In this document: positions 1-11,482 of the stretch, piece after piece
Layout of the letters: every line of letters begins with the position of its first letter
Numbering within the stretch: the stretch's first letter is position 1
Assembly: GCA_029582155.1 (NCBI GenBank)
Contig: CM055902.1
Location: 11,318,541-11,382,540 of the forward strand
Length of the DNA: 64,000 bases
Reading direction: 5' to 3'
DNA from: Panopea generosa
Taxonomy: Eukaryota > Mollusca > Bivalvia > Adapedonta > Hiatellidae
The notes under the pieces: model-generated
Told to the model about the DNA's origin: nothing
Databases searched by the model: none
What the model saw: the letters and a program-made list of their open reading frames with translations, nothing else
Program-made: the position numbers and the translations under genes

Positions 1-3000
1 ACACTACTGATGTGTGTGGTATTTAGCTGTGTTTCACAGTACTGATATGTATGGTATTTAGTTTGTGTTTCACTGTGTTTCACAGTACTGATGTGTATGG
101 TATTCAGTTTGTGTTTCACAGTACTGATGTGTGTGTTATATAGTCTGTGTTTCACAGTATTGATTTGAATGGTATTCACTTTGTGTTTCACAGTACTGAT
201 GTGTATTGTAATAAGTTCCGTTTCACAGTAAGGATGTGTATGGTATTTAGTTTGCGTTTCACAGTTCTGATGTGTATGGTATTTAGTTTGCGTTTCACAG
301 TACTGATGTGTATTGTATTTAGTTTGCATTTCATAGTATGGATGTGTATGGTATTTAGTTTGCGTTTCACAGTACCGATGTGTATGGTATTTAGTTTGCT
401 TTTCACAGTACCGATGTGTATGGTATTTAATTGTGTTTCACAGTACTGATGTGTATGGTATTTAGTTTGCGTTTCACAGTACGGATGTGTATGATGTTTA
501 GTTTGCGTTTCACAGTACTGATGTGTATGGTATTTAGTTTGCATTTCACAGTACGGATGTGTATGATGTTTAGTTTGCATTTCACAGTACTGATGTGCAT
601 GGTATTTAGTTTGCATTTCACAGTACGGATGTGTATGGTATTTAGTTTGCATTTCACAGTACGGATGTGTATGATGTTTAGTTTGCATTTCACAGTACTG
701 ATGTGTATGGTATTTAGTTTGCATTTCACAGTACTGATGTGTATGGTATTTAGTTTGCGTTTCACAGTACCGATGTGTATGATGTTTAGTTTGCGTTTCA
801 CAGTACCGATGTGTATGGTATTTAGTTTGCATTTCACAGTACTGATGTGTATGGTATTTAGTTAGCGTTTCAAAGTATTGATGTGTATGGTATTTAGTTT
901 GTGTTTCACAGTACTGATGTGTATGGTATTTAGTTTGTGTTTCACAGTACTGATGTGTATGGTATTTAGTTGTGTTTCACAGTACTGATGTGTATGGTAT
1001 TTAGCTTGTGTTTCACGGTACTGATGTGTATGGTATTTAGTTTTTGTTTCACAGTACTGATGTGTATGATGTTTAGTTTGCATTTCACAGTACTGATGTG
1101 TATGGTATTTAGTTTGTGTTTCACAGTACTTATGTTTTGGTATTTAGTTTGCGTTTCACAGTACTGATGTGTATGGTATTTAGTGTGTTTCAAAGTACTG
1201 ATGTGTATGGCATTTAGTTTGTGTTTCACAGTGCTGATGTGTATGGAATTTAGTTTGCGTTTCACATTACTGATGTGTATATTATTTAGTTTGCATTTCA
1301 CAGTACTGATGTGTATGGTATTTAGTTTGCGTTTCACAGTACTAATGTGTATGGTACTTAGTTTGTGTTTCACAGTACTGATGTGTATGGTATTTAGTTT
1401 GTGTTTCACAGTACTGATGTGTATGGTTTTAAGTTGTGTTTCACATTACTGATGTGTATGGTATTTAGTTTGTGTTTCACAGTACTGATGTGTTTGGTAT
1501 TGGGTTTGTGTTTCACAGTAAACATGTGTATGGTATTTAGTTAATGTTTCACAGTACAGATGTGTATGGTATTTAGTTTGTGTTTCACAGTAGTACTGAT
1601 GTGTATGGTATTTAGTTTGCATTTCACAGTACTGATGTGTATGGTATTTAGTTGTGTTTCACAATACTGATGTGTATAGTATTTAGTTTGTATTTCACTG
1701 TGTTTCACAGAACTGATGTGTATGGTATTTAGTATGCCTTTCACAGTATTGTTGTGCATGGTATTTTGTTGTGTTTCACAGTACTGATGTGTATAGTATT
1801 TAGTTGTGTTTCACAGTACTGATGTGTATGGTATTTAGTTTGTGTTTTATAGTACTGATGTTATGGTATTTAGTTTGCATTTCACAGTACTGATGTATAT
1901 GGTATTTAGTTGTGTTTCACAGTACTGATGTGTATGCTATTTAGTTTGTGTTTCACAGTACTGATGTGTATGGTATTTAGTTTGTGTTTCACAGTACTGA
2001 TGTGTTTGGTATTGAGTTTGTGTTTCACAGTACTGATGTGTATGGTATTTTGTTTGTGTTTCACAGTACTGATGTGTATAGTATTTAGTTGTGTTTCACA
2101 GTACTGATGTGTATGGTATAGTTTGTGTTTTATAGCACTGGTGTTATGGTATTTAGTTTGCTTTTCACAGTACTGATGTGTATGGTATTTGGTTGTGTTT
2201 CACAGTACTGATGTGTTTGATATTTTGTTTGTGTTTCACAGTACTTATGTTTTGGTATTTAGTTTGCGTTTCACAGTACTGATGTGTATGGTATTTAGTG
2301 TGTTTCAAAGTACTGATGTGTATGGCACTTAGTTTGTGTTTCACAGTGCTGATGTGTATGGAATTTAGTTTGCGTTTCACATTACTGATGTGTATATTAT
2401 TTAATTTGCATTTCACAGTACTGACGTGTATGGTATTTAGTTTGCGTTTCACAGTACTTATGTGTATGGTACTTAGTTTGTGTTTCACAGTACTGATGTG
2501 TATGGTATTTAGTTTGTGTTTCACAGTACTGATGTGTATGGTTTTAAGTTGTGTTTCACATTACTGATGTGTATGGTATTTAGTTTGTGTTTCACAGTAC
2601 TGATGTGTTTGGTATTGAGTTTGTGTTTCACAGTACTGATGTGTATTGTATTTAGTTTATGTTTCACAGTACTGATGTGTTTGGTATTGAGTTTGTGTTT
2701 CACAGTACTGATGTGTATAGTATTTAGTTGTGTTTCACAGTACTGATGTGTATGGTATTTAGTTTGTGTTTTATAGTACTGATGTTATGGTATTTAGTTT
2801 GCATTTCACAGAACTGATGTGTATGGTATTTGGTTGTGTTTCACAGTACTGATGTGTTTGGTATTTTGTTTGTGTTTCACAGTACTGATGTGTATGGTAT
2901 TTAGTTTGTGTTTCACATTACTGATGTGTATTGTATTTAGTTTGTGTTTCACAGTACCGATATCTATGGTTTTTAGTTGTGTTTCACAGTACTGATTTGT

Positions 3001-5537
3001 ATGTTATTTAGTTTGTGTTTCACAGTACTGATTTGTATGGTATTTAATATGCCTTTCACAGTACTGATGTGTACGATATTTAGTTTGCGTTTCACAGTAC
3101 TGATGTGTATTGTATTTAGTTTGCGTTTCACAGTACTGATGTGTATGGTATATAGTTTGTGTTTCACAGTATGGATGTTTTTGGTATTTAGTTTGTGTTT
3201 CACAGTACTGATGTTTATGGTATTTAGTTTGTGTTTCACAGTACTGATGTGTATGATATTTAGTTTGCGTTTCACAGTACTGATGTGTATTGTATTTAGT
3301 TTTCATTTCACAGTACTGATGTGTATGGTATATAGTTTATGTTTCACCGTATGGATGTTTTTGGTATTTAGTTTGTGTTTCACAGTACTGATGTGTATGG
3401 TATTTAGTTTGTGTTTCACAGTACTGATGTGTTTGGTATTGAGTTTGCATTTCACAGTACTGATGTGTATGGTATTTAGTTGTGTTTCACAGTACTGATG
3501 TGTATGGTATTTAGTTTGTGTTTCACAGTACTGATGTGTATGGTATTTAGTTTGTGTTTCACAGTACTGATGAGTATGATATTTAGTTATGTTTCACAGT
3601 ACTGATGTGTATGGTATTTAATTTGTGTATTACAGTACTGATGTTATGGTATTTAGTTTGCATTTCATAGTACTAATATGTATGGTATTTAGTTTGTGTT
3701 TCACAGTACTGATGTTTAAGGTATTTAGTTGTGTTTCACAGTGCTGATGTTTATGGTATTTAATTTGTGTTTCACATTACTGATGTTATGGTATTTAGTT
3801 TGCGTTTCACAGTACTAATATGTATGGTATTTAGTTTGTGTTTCACAGTACTGATGTGTATGGTATTTAGTTGTGTTTCACAGTACTGATGTGTATCATT
3901 TTTAGTTTGTGTTTCACACTACTGATGTGTATGGTATTTAGTTTGTGTTTCACAGTACTGATGAGTATGATATTTAGTTATGTTTCACAGTACTGATGTG
4001 TATGGTATTTAATTTGTGTATTACAGTACTGATGTTATGGTATTTAGTTTGCATTTCATAGTACTAATATGTATGGTATTTAGTTTGTGTTTCACAGTAC
4101 TGATGTTTAAGGTATTTAGTTGTGTTTCACAGTGCTGATGTTTATGGTATTTAATTTGTGTTTCACAGTACTGATGTTATGGTATTTAGTTTGCGTTTCA
4201 CAGTACTAATATGTATGGTATTTAGTTTGTGTTTCACAGTACTGATGTGTATGGTATTTAGTTGTGTTTCACAGTACTGATGTGTATTATTTTTAGTTTG
4301 TGTTTCACAGTACTGATGTGTATTGTATTTAATTTGTGTTTCACAGTACTGATGTGTATGGTATTTAGTTATGTTTCACAATACTGATGTGTATGATATT
4401 TAGTTTGTGTTTCACTGTGTTTCACAGTACTGATGTGTATGGTATTTAGTTGTGTTCACAGTACTGATGTGTATGGTATTAAGTTGTGTTTCACAGTACT
4501 GATGTGTATGGTATTTTGTTTGTGTTTCACAGTACTGATGTGTATTGTATTTAGTTTGTGTTTCACAGTACTGATGTGTATGGTATTTAGTTTGTGTTTC
4601 ACAGTACTGATGTGTTTGGTATTGAGTTTGCGTTTCACAGTACTGATGTGTATGGTATTTTGTTTGTGTTTCACAGTACTGATGTGTATGGTATTTTGTT
4701 TGTATTTCACAGTACTGATGTGTATGGTATTTGGTTGCGTTTCACAGTACTGATGTGTATGGTATTTAGTTATGTTTCATAGTACTGATGTTATGTTATT
4801 TAGTTTGCATTTCACAGTACTGATGTGTATGGTATTTAGTTTGTGATTAACAGTACGGATGTGTATGGTATTTAGTTTGTGTTTCACAGTACTGATGTGT
4901 TTGGTATTGAGTTTGCGTTTCACAGTACTGATGTGTATGGTATTTTGTTTGTGTTTCACAGTACTGATGTGTATGGTATTTTGTTTGTATTTCACAGTAC
5001 TGATGTGTATGGTATTTGGTGTGCGTTTCACAGTACTGATGTGTATGGTATTTAGTTTGCATTTCACAGTACTGATGTGTATGGTATTTAGTTTGTGATT
5101 AACAGTACGGATGTGTATGGTATTTAGTTTGTGTTTCACAGTACTGATGTGTTTGGTATTGAGTTTGCATTTCACAGTACTGATGTGTATTGTATTTTGT
5201 TTGTGTTTTACAGTACTGATGTGTATGGTATTTAGTTTGTGTTTCACAGTACTGATGTGTATGGTATTTTGTTTGTATTTCACAGTACTGATGTGTATGG
5301 TATTTAGTTGTGTTTCACAGTACTGATGTGTGTGGTATTTAGTTTTTTTTTTTCACAGAACTGATGTGTATGGTATTTAGTTTGTGTTTCACAGTACTGA
5401 TGTGTATGGTATTTAGTTTGTGTATCACAGTACTGATGTGTTTGGTATTGAGCTTGCGTTTCACAGTACTGATGTGTATGGTATTTTGTTTGTGTTTCAC
5501 AGTACTGATGTGTATGGTATTTAGTTTGTGTTTAAAA
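1..5537. repeat. Minisatellite, 36-bp unit, about 150 copies
   Basis: The stretch is almost wholly a tandem array of a 36-bp unit with the core GTTTCACAGTACTGATGTGT followed by a GGTATTTAGTTTGT segment. Variant units of 34-35 bp occur where GTTTGTG is shortened to GTTGTG. Because 36 is a multiple of three, long frames stay open on both strands and read as 12-residue repeats; these are not genes. Longer-period structure is present: a block near 1128-1580 recurs near 2243-2690 (offset 1115 bp), and a block near 3568 recurs near 3959 (offset 391 bp). The array probably lies in an intron of the plus-strand gene ending at 9291. Confidence 0.95.
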
Positions 5538-5641
5538 AGCAACAGTTGTCACCTAGAAGTCAATAATTGACATTAAAATTTGTATTTGTTGTTACTAGTA
5601 TAGGTCGTTTGCTCCATGTGGACAAAATTTGTATAATGTGT

Positions 5642-5904
5642 GTTTCACAGTATGTATGTTCAGTGTTTCACAGTATGTATGTTCAGAGTTTCACAGTATG
5701 TATGTTCATTTTTTCACAGTATGTATGTTCATTGTTTCACAGTATGTATGTTCAGAGTTTCACAGTATGTATGTTCATTGTTTCACAGTATGTATGTTCA
5801 GAGTTTCACAGTATGTATGTTCAGAGTTTCACAGTATGTATGTTCAGTGTTTCACAGTATGTATGTTCATTGTTTCACAGTATGTATGTTCAGAGTTTCA
5901 CATT
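5642..5904. repeat. Minisatellite, 23-bp unit, about 11 copies
   Basis: Eleven or so copies of GTTTCACAGTATGTATGTTC plus a 3-base variable tail (AGT, AGA or ATT). The first half of the unit is the same TTTCACAGTA motif found in the adjacent 36-bp array, so this looks like a shortened derivative that amplified separately. Frames stay open across it in all three registers, which explains the short plus-strand open frames here. Confidence 0.95.
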
Positions 5905-6300
5905 ACAAATGTGCTTACTATTTATAGTATTAATTTCACAGTACAAATGTGTGTCATGTTTCACAATGTGTGCTGTGTGTAATGTTTAGCTAGTGCTTCA
6001 CGGTGCAATTGTTTGTAATATTTTGGGTTCAATGTTTTGTGTTTCACAGTACAAATGTTTGTATTAAAGTTTAGTACAAATATGTGCAGTGTTTCACTGT
6101 ACTGTTATGTATGGTATTTAGTTTGTGTTTCACAGTACCGATGTGTTTGATGTGCAGTGTTTCACTGTACAATATGTAAGTTAAGTGTTTTATGATACAC
6201 AAATGAAATCAATGTTTGATACTTTACAGTAGAAATATGTGTTATGTAAATTGTTTGACAGTAGAAATGTTTGATTTTAACAAATATGTCTTACAGTGTG
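5905..6300. repeat. Decayed remnants of the TTTCACAGTA arrays
   Basis: Irregularly spaced motifs such as TTTCACAGTACAAATGTGTG and TTTCACTGTAC recur here without a constant period. It reads as a decayed edge of the two preceding minisatellites. No gene is seen. Confidence 0.6.
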
Positions 6301-6309
6301 GATTGTGTC

Positions 6310-7180
6310 TTGTTAACTCACCTGAGTATAGCTCAAGGTAAGCTGTTGTGACAGCCCTATGTCCTCATCCGTCATCCATCAGTCTGTCTGTCTGTAAACT
6401 TTTAGGTTGCATGCACTCTAGCACCTGCCTTTTTTATTGGATCTTCGTCAAACTTACTCGGTAGTAAGTAACATGATTACCGAGAGTTATGGCCCTTTAA
6501 TTATTACAAATATCAGTCTTTGACCTAGTGTGCAGTCTAGCACCCACATATTACATCGAATCATCACCATTCTTGCAAAGTAGTATTATTATTATAACAT
6601 ATTGGACACTTGTACTGTCAAAATCAGACGATTTATGTTTTAAGTTATGGCCCTTGAATCGTCATAAATTACACTACATTTTTATGACCTAGTGTGCAGT
6701 CTAGCTCCCACATTTTACATTGCTCTATATGACCTAGTGTGCAGTCTAGCTCCCACATTTTACATTGCTCTATATGACCTTGTGTGCTCATTAGCACATG
6801 TATTTTACCACGGGATCTTATTCAAACATACGTTGTCACCATAACATCTCTTGCAAGTTCTTGAACTGGCCATATTGGATAATAAATATCTAATTGATGT
6901 CACTTGCATTAAGAAAAATTGCTTTATTTTGCCCTGTGTGCAAAACTAGTATGAATAATTGGATCTTCACCAAACTTACGCAGTAGTTATCTTCTACAGT
7001 AACATCTTGGATAATTTTTGAATAGGTCTAATTTGGTGATAAATGTTGTGGCACATGAAATGTGAATTAACTGACAATTGCTTTATTCAGCAAAGTCTCC
7101 TATGTCACAGATGATCGATTTAAGGCCAACTGGTCCTCTAATTTTAAGATATACTTCTTGAATGTTCTGATACTGGTATT
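6310..7180. repeat. Dispersed repeat with internal 45-bp duplication
   Basis: Starts with an imperfect hairpin (CACCTGAGTATAGCTCAAGGT) followed by a CATCCGTCATCC/TCTGTCTGTCTG stretch. Near-repeated sentences such as GACCTAGTGTGCAGTCTAGC follow, with an exact 45-bp tandem copy at about 6688-6777. This style of non-coding element is common in bivalve DNA (inference). No open frame is supported. The rest, up to the 25-bp array at 7.88 kb, is plain AT-rich sequence. Confidence 0.5.
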
Positions 7181-7879
7181 AAGCAGTACTCATGTGTTTG
7201 AGTTATGTTGTATGTGTTTATGTTCTCAAGTCTCACAATATATATACATGTAGAATAGGGTTAAAATCATGAATACAAGTAGCTGAAACCATGTTGGATC
7301 AAACAATTGGCTTCATTTCATTGGTCCTGATTTCATGACGATGTTGATAGAAACAAACACATTGTTGTTTCGTTAGCAAGGTGCTTGTGACAAGAAATGG
7401 TTGACAAACTGACATCTGCTCATTCTCAGCCTTTAATATTTAAGAGCATACTTAAAAAAAATGTTGAAACACTAAAAACAATATATCTACTAGATATTTC
7501 TCTGTACTTTCTTGAGATACTAATGCGTTATGCTTTATATTGTATTCTGTGGCCAATTTAACTGTGCACAAGTGAACTAAACCATTGCTGTTTAAATTTG
7601 TACTTGGCCCCGTATTCACAACATATCTCAACTTGAGTATACGTTCAAGCTTAAGTTTTAAAGCTACAACATCATAATGAAACTTATGGAAATTTTCTTG
7701 TTTTTGAAAAATCCCTCAGATATAGGGGACACATTTCAGTGTTGTTATCACATACGATTGCCAAAATATTAAGAAGTGATCATTTTATTTGAAAATGACT
7801 TTTAATAGTAAAGTTATGGAAAATACAGCAAATTGTCTTAAATGAGTTCAGATATGAACAAACTTGTCAGTCAAAATAT

Positions 7880-8165
7880 GATGCCATAAATCAATTAGTG
7901 GTGTCGTCACTTGAATCAGTTAGTGGTGTTATCCCTTAAATCAATTAGAGGTGTTGTCACATAAATCAATAAGTTGTGTCTTCACTTAAATCAACTAGTG
8001 GTGTCATCACTTAAATCAATTAGTGGTGTCATCACCTAAATCAATTGGTTCTGTTGTCACTTAAATCAATTAGTGGTATCATCACTTAAATCAATTAGTG
8101 GTGTCATCTCTTTAATCGATTAGAGGTGTTGTCACTTAAATCAATTAGTGGTGTTATCACTTGAG
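7880..8165. repeat. Minisatellite, 25-bp unit, about 11 copies
   Basis: Tandem copies of AAATCAATTAGTGGTGTCAT followed by CACTT, with point changes and one or two length variants. It lies about 300 bp upstream of the acceptor at 8468, inside the presumed intron. Confidence 0.85.
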
Positions 8166-8468
8166 GAAACAAGAGGTGTCATCACAGAAGGAAACAGGGT
8201 TTTGTTACCATTATGTCTATGGTATCCTGTAAAGAAGTCTTATTTAGATTTAATCTATACAATACACTAGTTTAGTGTTTGCCATATCTATGTTTAAAAA
8301 TAGAATTTTAGTATTTCTAGGATTTTACAGTTGAAAATATGCTCCATTTCTGATATTTTACAGTAGAACATGTGCTTTACAGTATGAAATATACATGATT
8401 TTTTTATGTTTTACAATGAAGTATGTGCTTTACAGTATAAAATTTACATGATTTTTTGTGTTTTACAG

Positions 8469-8581
8469 TTCAACAACAGCAGCAGCAGATGCAACAGAGA
8501 CAACAATTACAGATGCAGCAACAGCAGCAACAACAACAACAACAGCAACAACAGCAACTTCGACATTTACTCATGAATCAG
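8469..8581 (+). CDS. Penultimate coding exon, glutamine-rich MED25-like protein
   Basis: Internal exon entered through a strong acceptor (TTTTTTGTGTTTTACAG) at 8468. The first two bases complete a codon; the next 37 codons are a Gln-rich run broken by M, R and L residues and ending in L-R-H-L-L-M-N-Q. LRHLL fits the LXXLL nuclear-receptor box, and human MED25 has a comparable LRSLL motif near its C-terminus (recalled, not searched). The exon ends CAG and is followed by GCAAGTA, the classic context for a GC-AG intron. Its phase fits the next exon exactly. Any other Gln-rich coactivator remains possible, since polyQ carries little family information. Upstream exons are outside the window or were not recognised. 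Confidence 0.6.
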
Positions 8582-9093
8582 GCAAGTAGATCTCCTTGCA
8601 ATGATAAACTGAAATGTATCGTATTTTAGCTTGACAAATTGAAGAATAAAAGGCGATTTAAAATTTGTTCATGTATTTGCCTCACAATTTCAAATTGAGT
8701 TTGTAAGGAAATGTATAAAAATTAAACTAATCTAAAACCACTGAACTAATTTTAATAAAAACTTTCCGTTTTTTTGTTGCCTGTCCAAATTCAATATGGC
8801 AACAATTACTTAATATAGACTAAAATTAAGATTGTTTTATTGACATCTCCTCTTAAACTTTTTAAACTCCTATGGTCAACTTTTCTCAACTTTCTGTGAA
8901 AGTGAACTATTAAAGTGGCGTATATTTCTTTGAGGCTGAGCCTTTCTTTATTTGATTTTTATACTTCTTATTTTAGAACTTGTTCAGGTGATACCAATAT
9001 GTTTTAAAATAAAAAATAAAAAATGGTTTCCTTGAAATAAATACCAGTAACTGTTAAACAATGGCCTTAATGTTTATACTGATCATTTATTAG
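8582..9093 (+). other. GC-AG intron
   Basis: A 512-bp intron with donor CAG|GCAAGTA and acceptor TTTATTAG. No GT donor lies at the point where the LRHLLMNQ frame must leave: the frame reads straight into GCA AGT AGA. The next exon resumes in the same phase. GC-AG introns are a known minority class that need a strong donor context, which is present here. Confidence 0.6.
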
Positions 9094-9291
9094 CGACAAC
9101 AACAACAGCAACAACAGCAACAACAACAGCAGCAACAGCAGCAGATGATGATGCAAGGACAAGGTCAGCCTCCAGGAATGATGGCTGCTGCTCCGCAGGG
9201 CATGTCGGTCCAAGGTCCGAGTGGAATGGGGTCCCAGATGTCACAGCCACAACAAAACTTGTTCCTGGATGACTTTGATCTCACTATGTGA
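9094..9291 (+). CDS. Last coding exon, MED25-like C-terminus
   Basis: 66 codons including the TGA stop. The exon opens with R and 16 consecutive Gln, then a Met/Gly/Pro/Gln-rich segment, and ends in N-L-F-L-D-D-F-D-L-T-M. A short acidic-hydrophobic tail after a Gln/Pro region, together with LXXLL in the preceding exon, matches the layout of animal MED25, the Mediator subunit that binds activator domains; human MED25 ends in a comparable D-D-I-L-M-D-L-I tail (recalled). The symbol is left blank because the diagnostic N-terminal VWA and ACID domains are not in the window. The two CAG/CAA-rich exons would be length-variable between alleles. Confidence 0.6.
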   Translation, partial: RQQQQQQQQQQQQQQQQMMMQGQGQPPGMMAAAPQGMSVQGPSGMGSQMSQPQQNLFLDDFDLTM

Positions 9292-9304
9292 AACAGTATT
9301 TTAT

Positions 9305-9835
9305 AATGACAATACATGTGTCTCAGCAGGTGACTCGTCATATATCATGGCTGTATTCAGTAAAAATTGTGACTGGTTATCACTCACCTCTGGGAGTAAA
9401 ATAGATGACTGGTTCTCACCTCTGGGCTGTTTTCAGTAAAATAGGTGACTGGTTGTCAACTCTGATCTGCTCTCATTGAAATTGGTGAATGGTTATCATT
9501 CACTTGGACTGCAGTCAGTAAATTAGGTGACTGGTTCTAATTCACCTTTAGACTGTATTCAGTGAAATAGGTGACTTGTTATCACCTCTTGGCTTCTTTC
9601 AGTAAAGTAGGTGACTGGTTCTAATTCACCTTTAGACTGTATTCAGTAAAATAGGTGACTGGTTATCACCTTTTGGCTTCTTTCAGTAAAGTAAGTGACT
9701 GGTGGTAATTCACCTCTAGACTGTTTAAGGTGACTGGTATCAGGATAGGCTGATTGTCACCTCTGGGCTGTATTCAGTAAAATAAATGACTGGATATCTT
9801 TTACTTCTGGACTGCAGTCAGTAACAATAAATATT
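9305..9835. repeat. Imperfect tandem repeat of about 40-45 bp in the presumed 3'UTR
   Basis: About a dozen degenerate copies of a unit with the cores ATTCAGTAAAATAGGTGACT and GGTTATCACCTCTGG. It begins a few bases after the stop at 9291, so it is probably transcribed as 3'UTR (inference). Candidate AATAAA signals lie at 9826-9831 and 12784-12789; which is used cannot be told. The small open frame at 9221-9439 is a shifted reading of the last exon plus this repeat. Confidence 0.7.
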
Positions 9836-10415
9836 CATTATACACAGTTAGCCAAGCCAAGTCAACTGAATGTTGGCAGCAAACAATACTGAACAATTGT
9901 GAAAGCCTTTCCAGGCTATCTTCCTGCATTTAATCGTTAAAGATTAATAACGGTTGCATGGAAGTAGTCCAATTTACATTCAAAGTGTGTTCAGTTGCCT
10001 ATTGTTAGCAATTAAGTGCACCATGAACTGTTAGTAATGAACAGGCAGTGATCAAAGGTTGTTGAGAAAAACAACTGTGTACCAGTTGATACCAGGTACA
10101 CATGTAAATAATGTATTATATGCATGACTGATGGACCTAAAACCATCCAATGAATTGTTATAGATTGTCCATATCAATACATTTCAATAATTTCTCATTG
10201 GTTTTATCAAGGACTTGCATAGAGAAGGATAGGAAACTTAAATATCAATAAAATAGCATGGGAATTAATTATTTGGCAAAATGAAATATTCAAAATTTTC
10301 ATGCATCTCTATTGATTTTGTTTTACGATGTTTTGACATTTAAAATACAAAATGGTCACGAATCAAAAACATGGTAGTTTAATGCAATATTTCAAATAAT
10401 GTTATTTCATTTTTA
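9836..10415. other. AT-rich intergenic or 3'UTR sequence
   Basis: No open frame, tandem repeat or RNA-gene signature is seen. It holds scattered AATAAA-like hexamers only. Confidence 0.5.
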
Positions 10416-11482
10416 GCTCTACTGGCCAAAGGCCAGAAGTGCTTATGCGATGGCGCGTTGTCTGTCGTCCGTCGTCTGTCGTCTGTTAGCAGCACTTTCT
10501 CTGAAACCACTAGGCCAATTAAACTGAAACTTCACATGGGTGTTTCTATTGCATAGGAGACTATACAGAAGATTTTTTTTTTTCGATCTGAAATTCAAGA
10601 TGGCCACCGTTACTGAAAATAGTCCAAAACTTAAAACATCTTCTTCTCATGAACGGCCCAACAGATTTTCAAACTGTTTATGTAGTAATGATGACCAACT
10701 ATAGTTTTGTTAGATTTGTTCAAATGGTGTCCCTAAGGTTAAATATGACCCTGCCCCGAGGGTTTAATTAGGAGACACATGTCATTATAATATTTTTTTT
10801 TTTTTTTTTTTTAAATGGAAATGATTTTGCCTATATCTTCACAGAAGCATTGTTTGGTGAAGGAGGTTCAGATTTGTAAAAATTACTAAATTCCACTGTC
10901 TTAAGGGGTCAGGAGGGGCCCCAAAAGGGTAAAAATTGGGAATTACTAAATTCGTTTTCTTAAGAACCGGTATGTCAGATTTATTCATATTTTGCATAAA
11001 TTATCCCTATGTGTAGGGGTTTGATTGCAGATAAGAATTTAGGGGCTAAAATTTATAGGGGCCCTGTAAGGGGACTTAGAATTTTACATAGGGATACTAT
11101 GGGAAAACAGAAAATTCTCTTTTTCTTTCATCTGTTCTGAAACCACTAGGCCAATAAAACTGAAACTTCACATGGGTGTTTCTATTGCATAGGAGACTAT
11201 ACAAAAGTTTGTTTTTTTTCTATCTAAATTCAAGATGGCCACCATTACTAAAAATAGTCCAAAACTTAAAAAATCTTCTTCTCATGAGCGGTCCAACAGA
11301 TTTTCAAAATGTTTATGTAATAATGATGACCAACTATAGTTTTGTTAGATTTGTTCAAATGGTGTCCCTAGAGTTAAAAATGACCCCGCCCCGATTTTTC
11401 TATTGCATAGCAGAATTTCAAAAAGTGCTATGGCCACTATGAGTCAGTAGAGCGTCCTCAGGCCCTCTTGGGCCTCTTGTTA
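10416..11482 (+). repeat. Dispersed non-coding element with internal 240-bp duplication
   Basis: Begins TTAGCTCTACTGGCC, runs through a TGTCGTCCGTCGTCTGTCGTC stretch and ends GGCCCTCTTGGGCCTCTTGT. The block at about 10500-10740 (GAAACCACTAGGCCAAT onward) is repeated at about 11140-11380 with good identity. Related terminal sequence, in the opposite orientation, occurs at 18250 and 21825 in this window. No protein is encoded; the 88-codon frame at 11176-11442 falls inside the duplicated non-coding block. Probably a non-autonomous mobile element, class unknown. Confidence 0.7.

Noticed and set aside
188-865. Long overlapping open frames on both strands (12-residue repeats)
   Set aside because: Both strands and several registers are open at once, as expected for a 36-bp tandem repeat. 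No gene signature.
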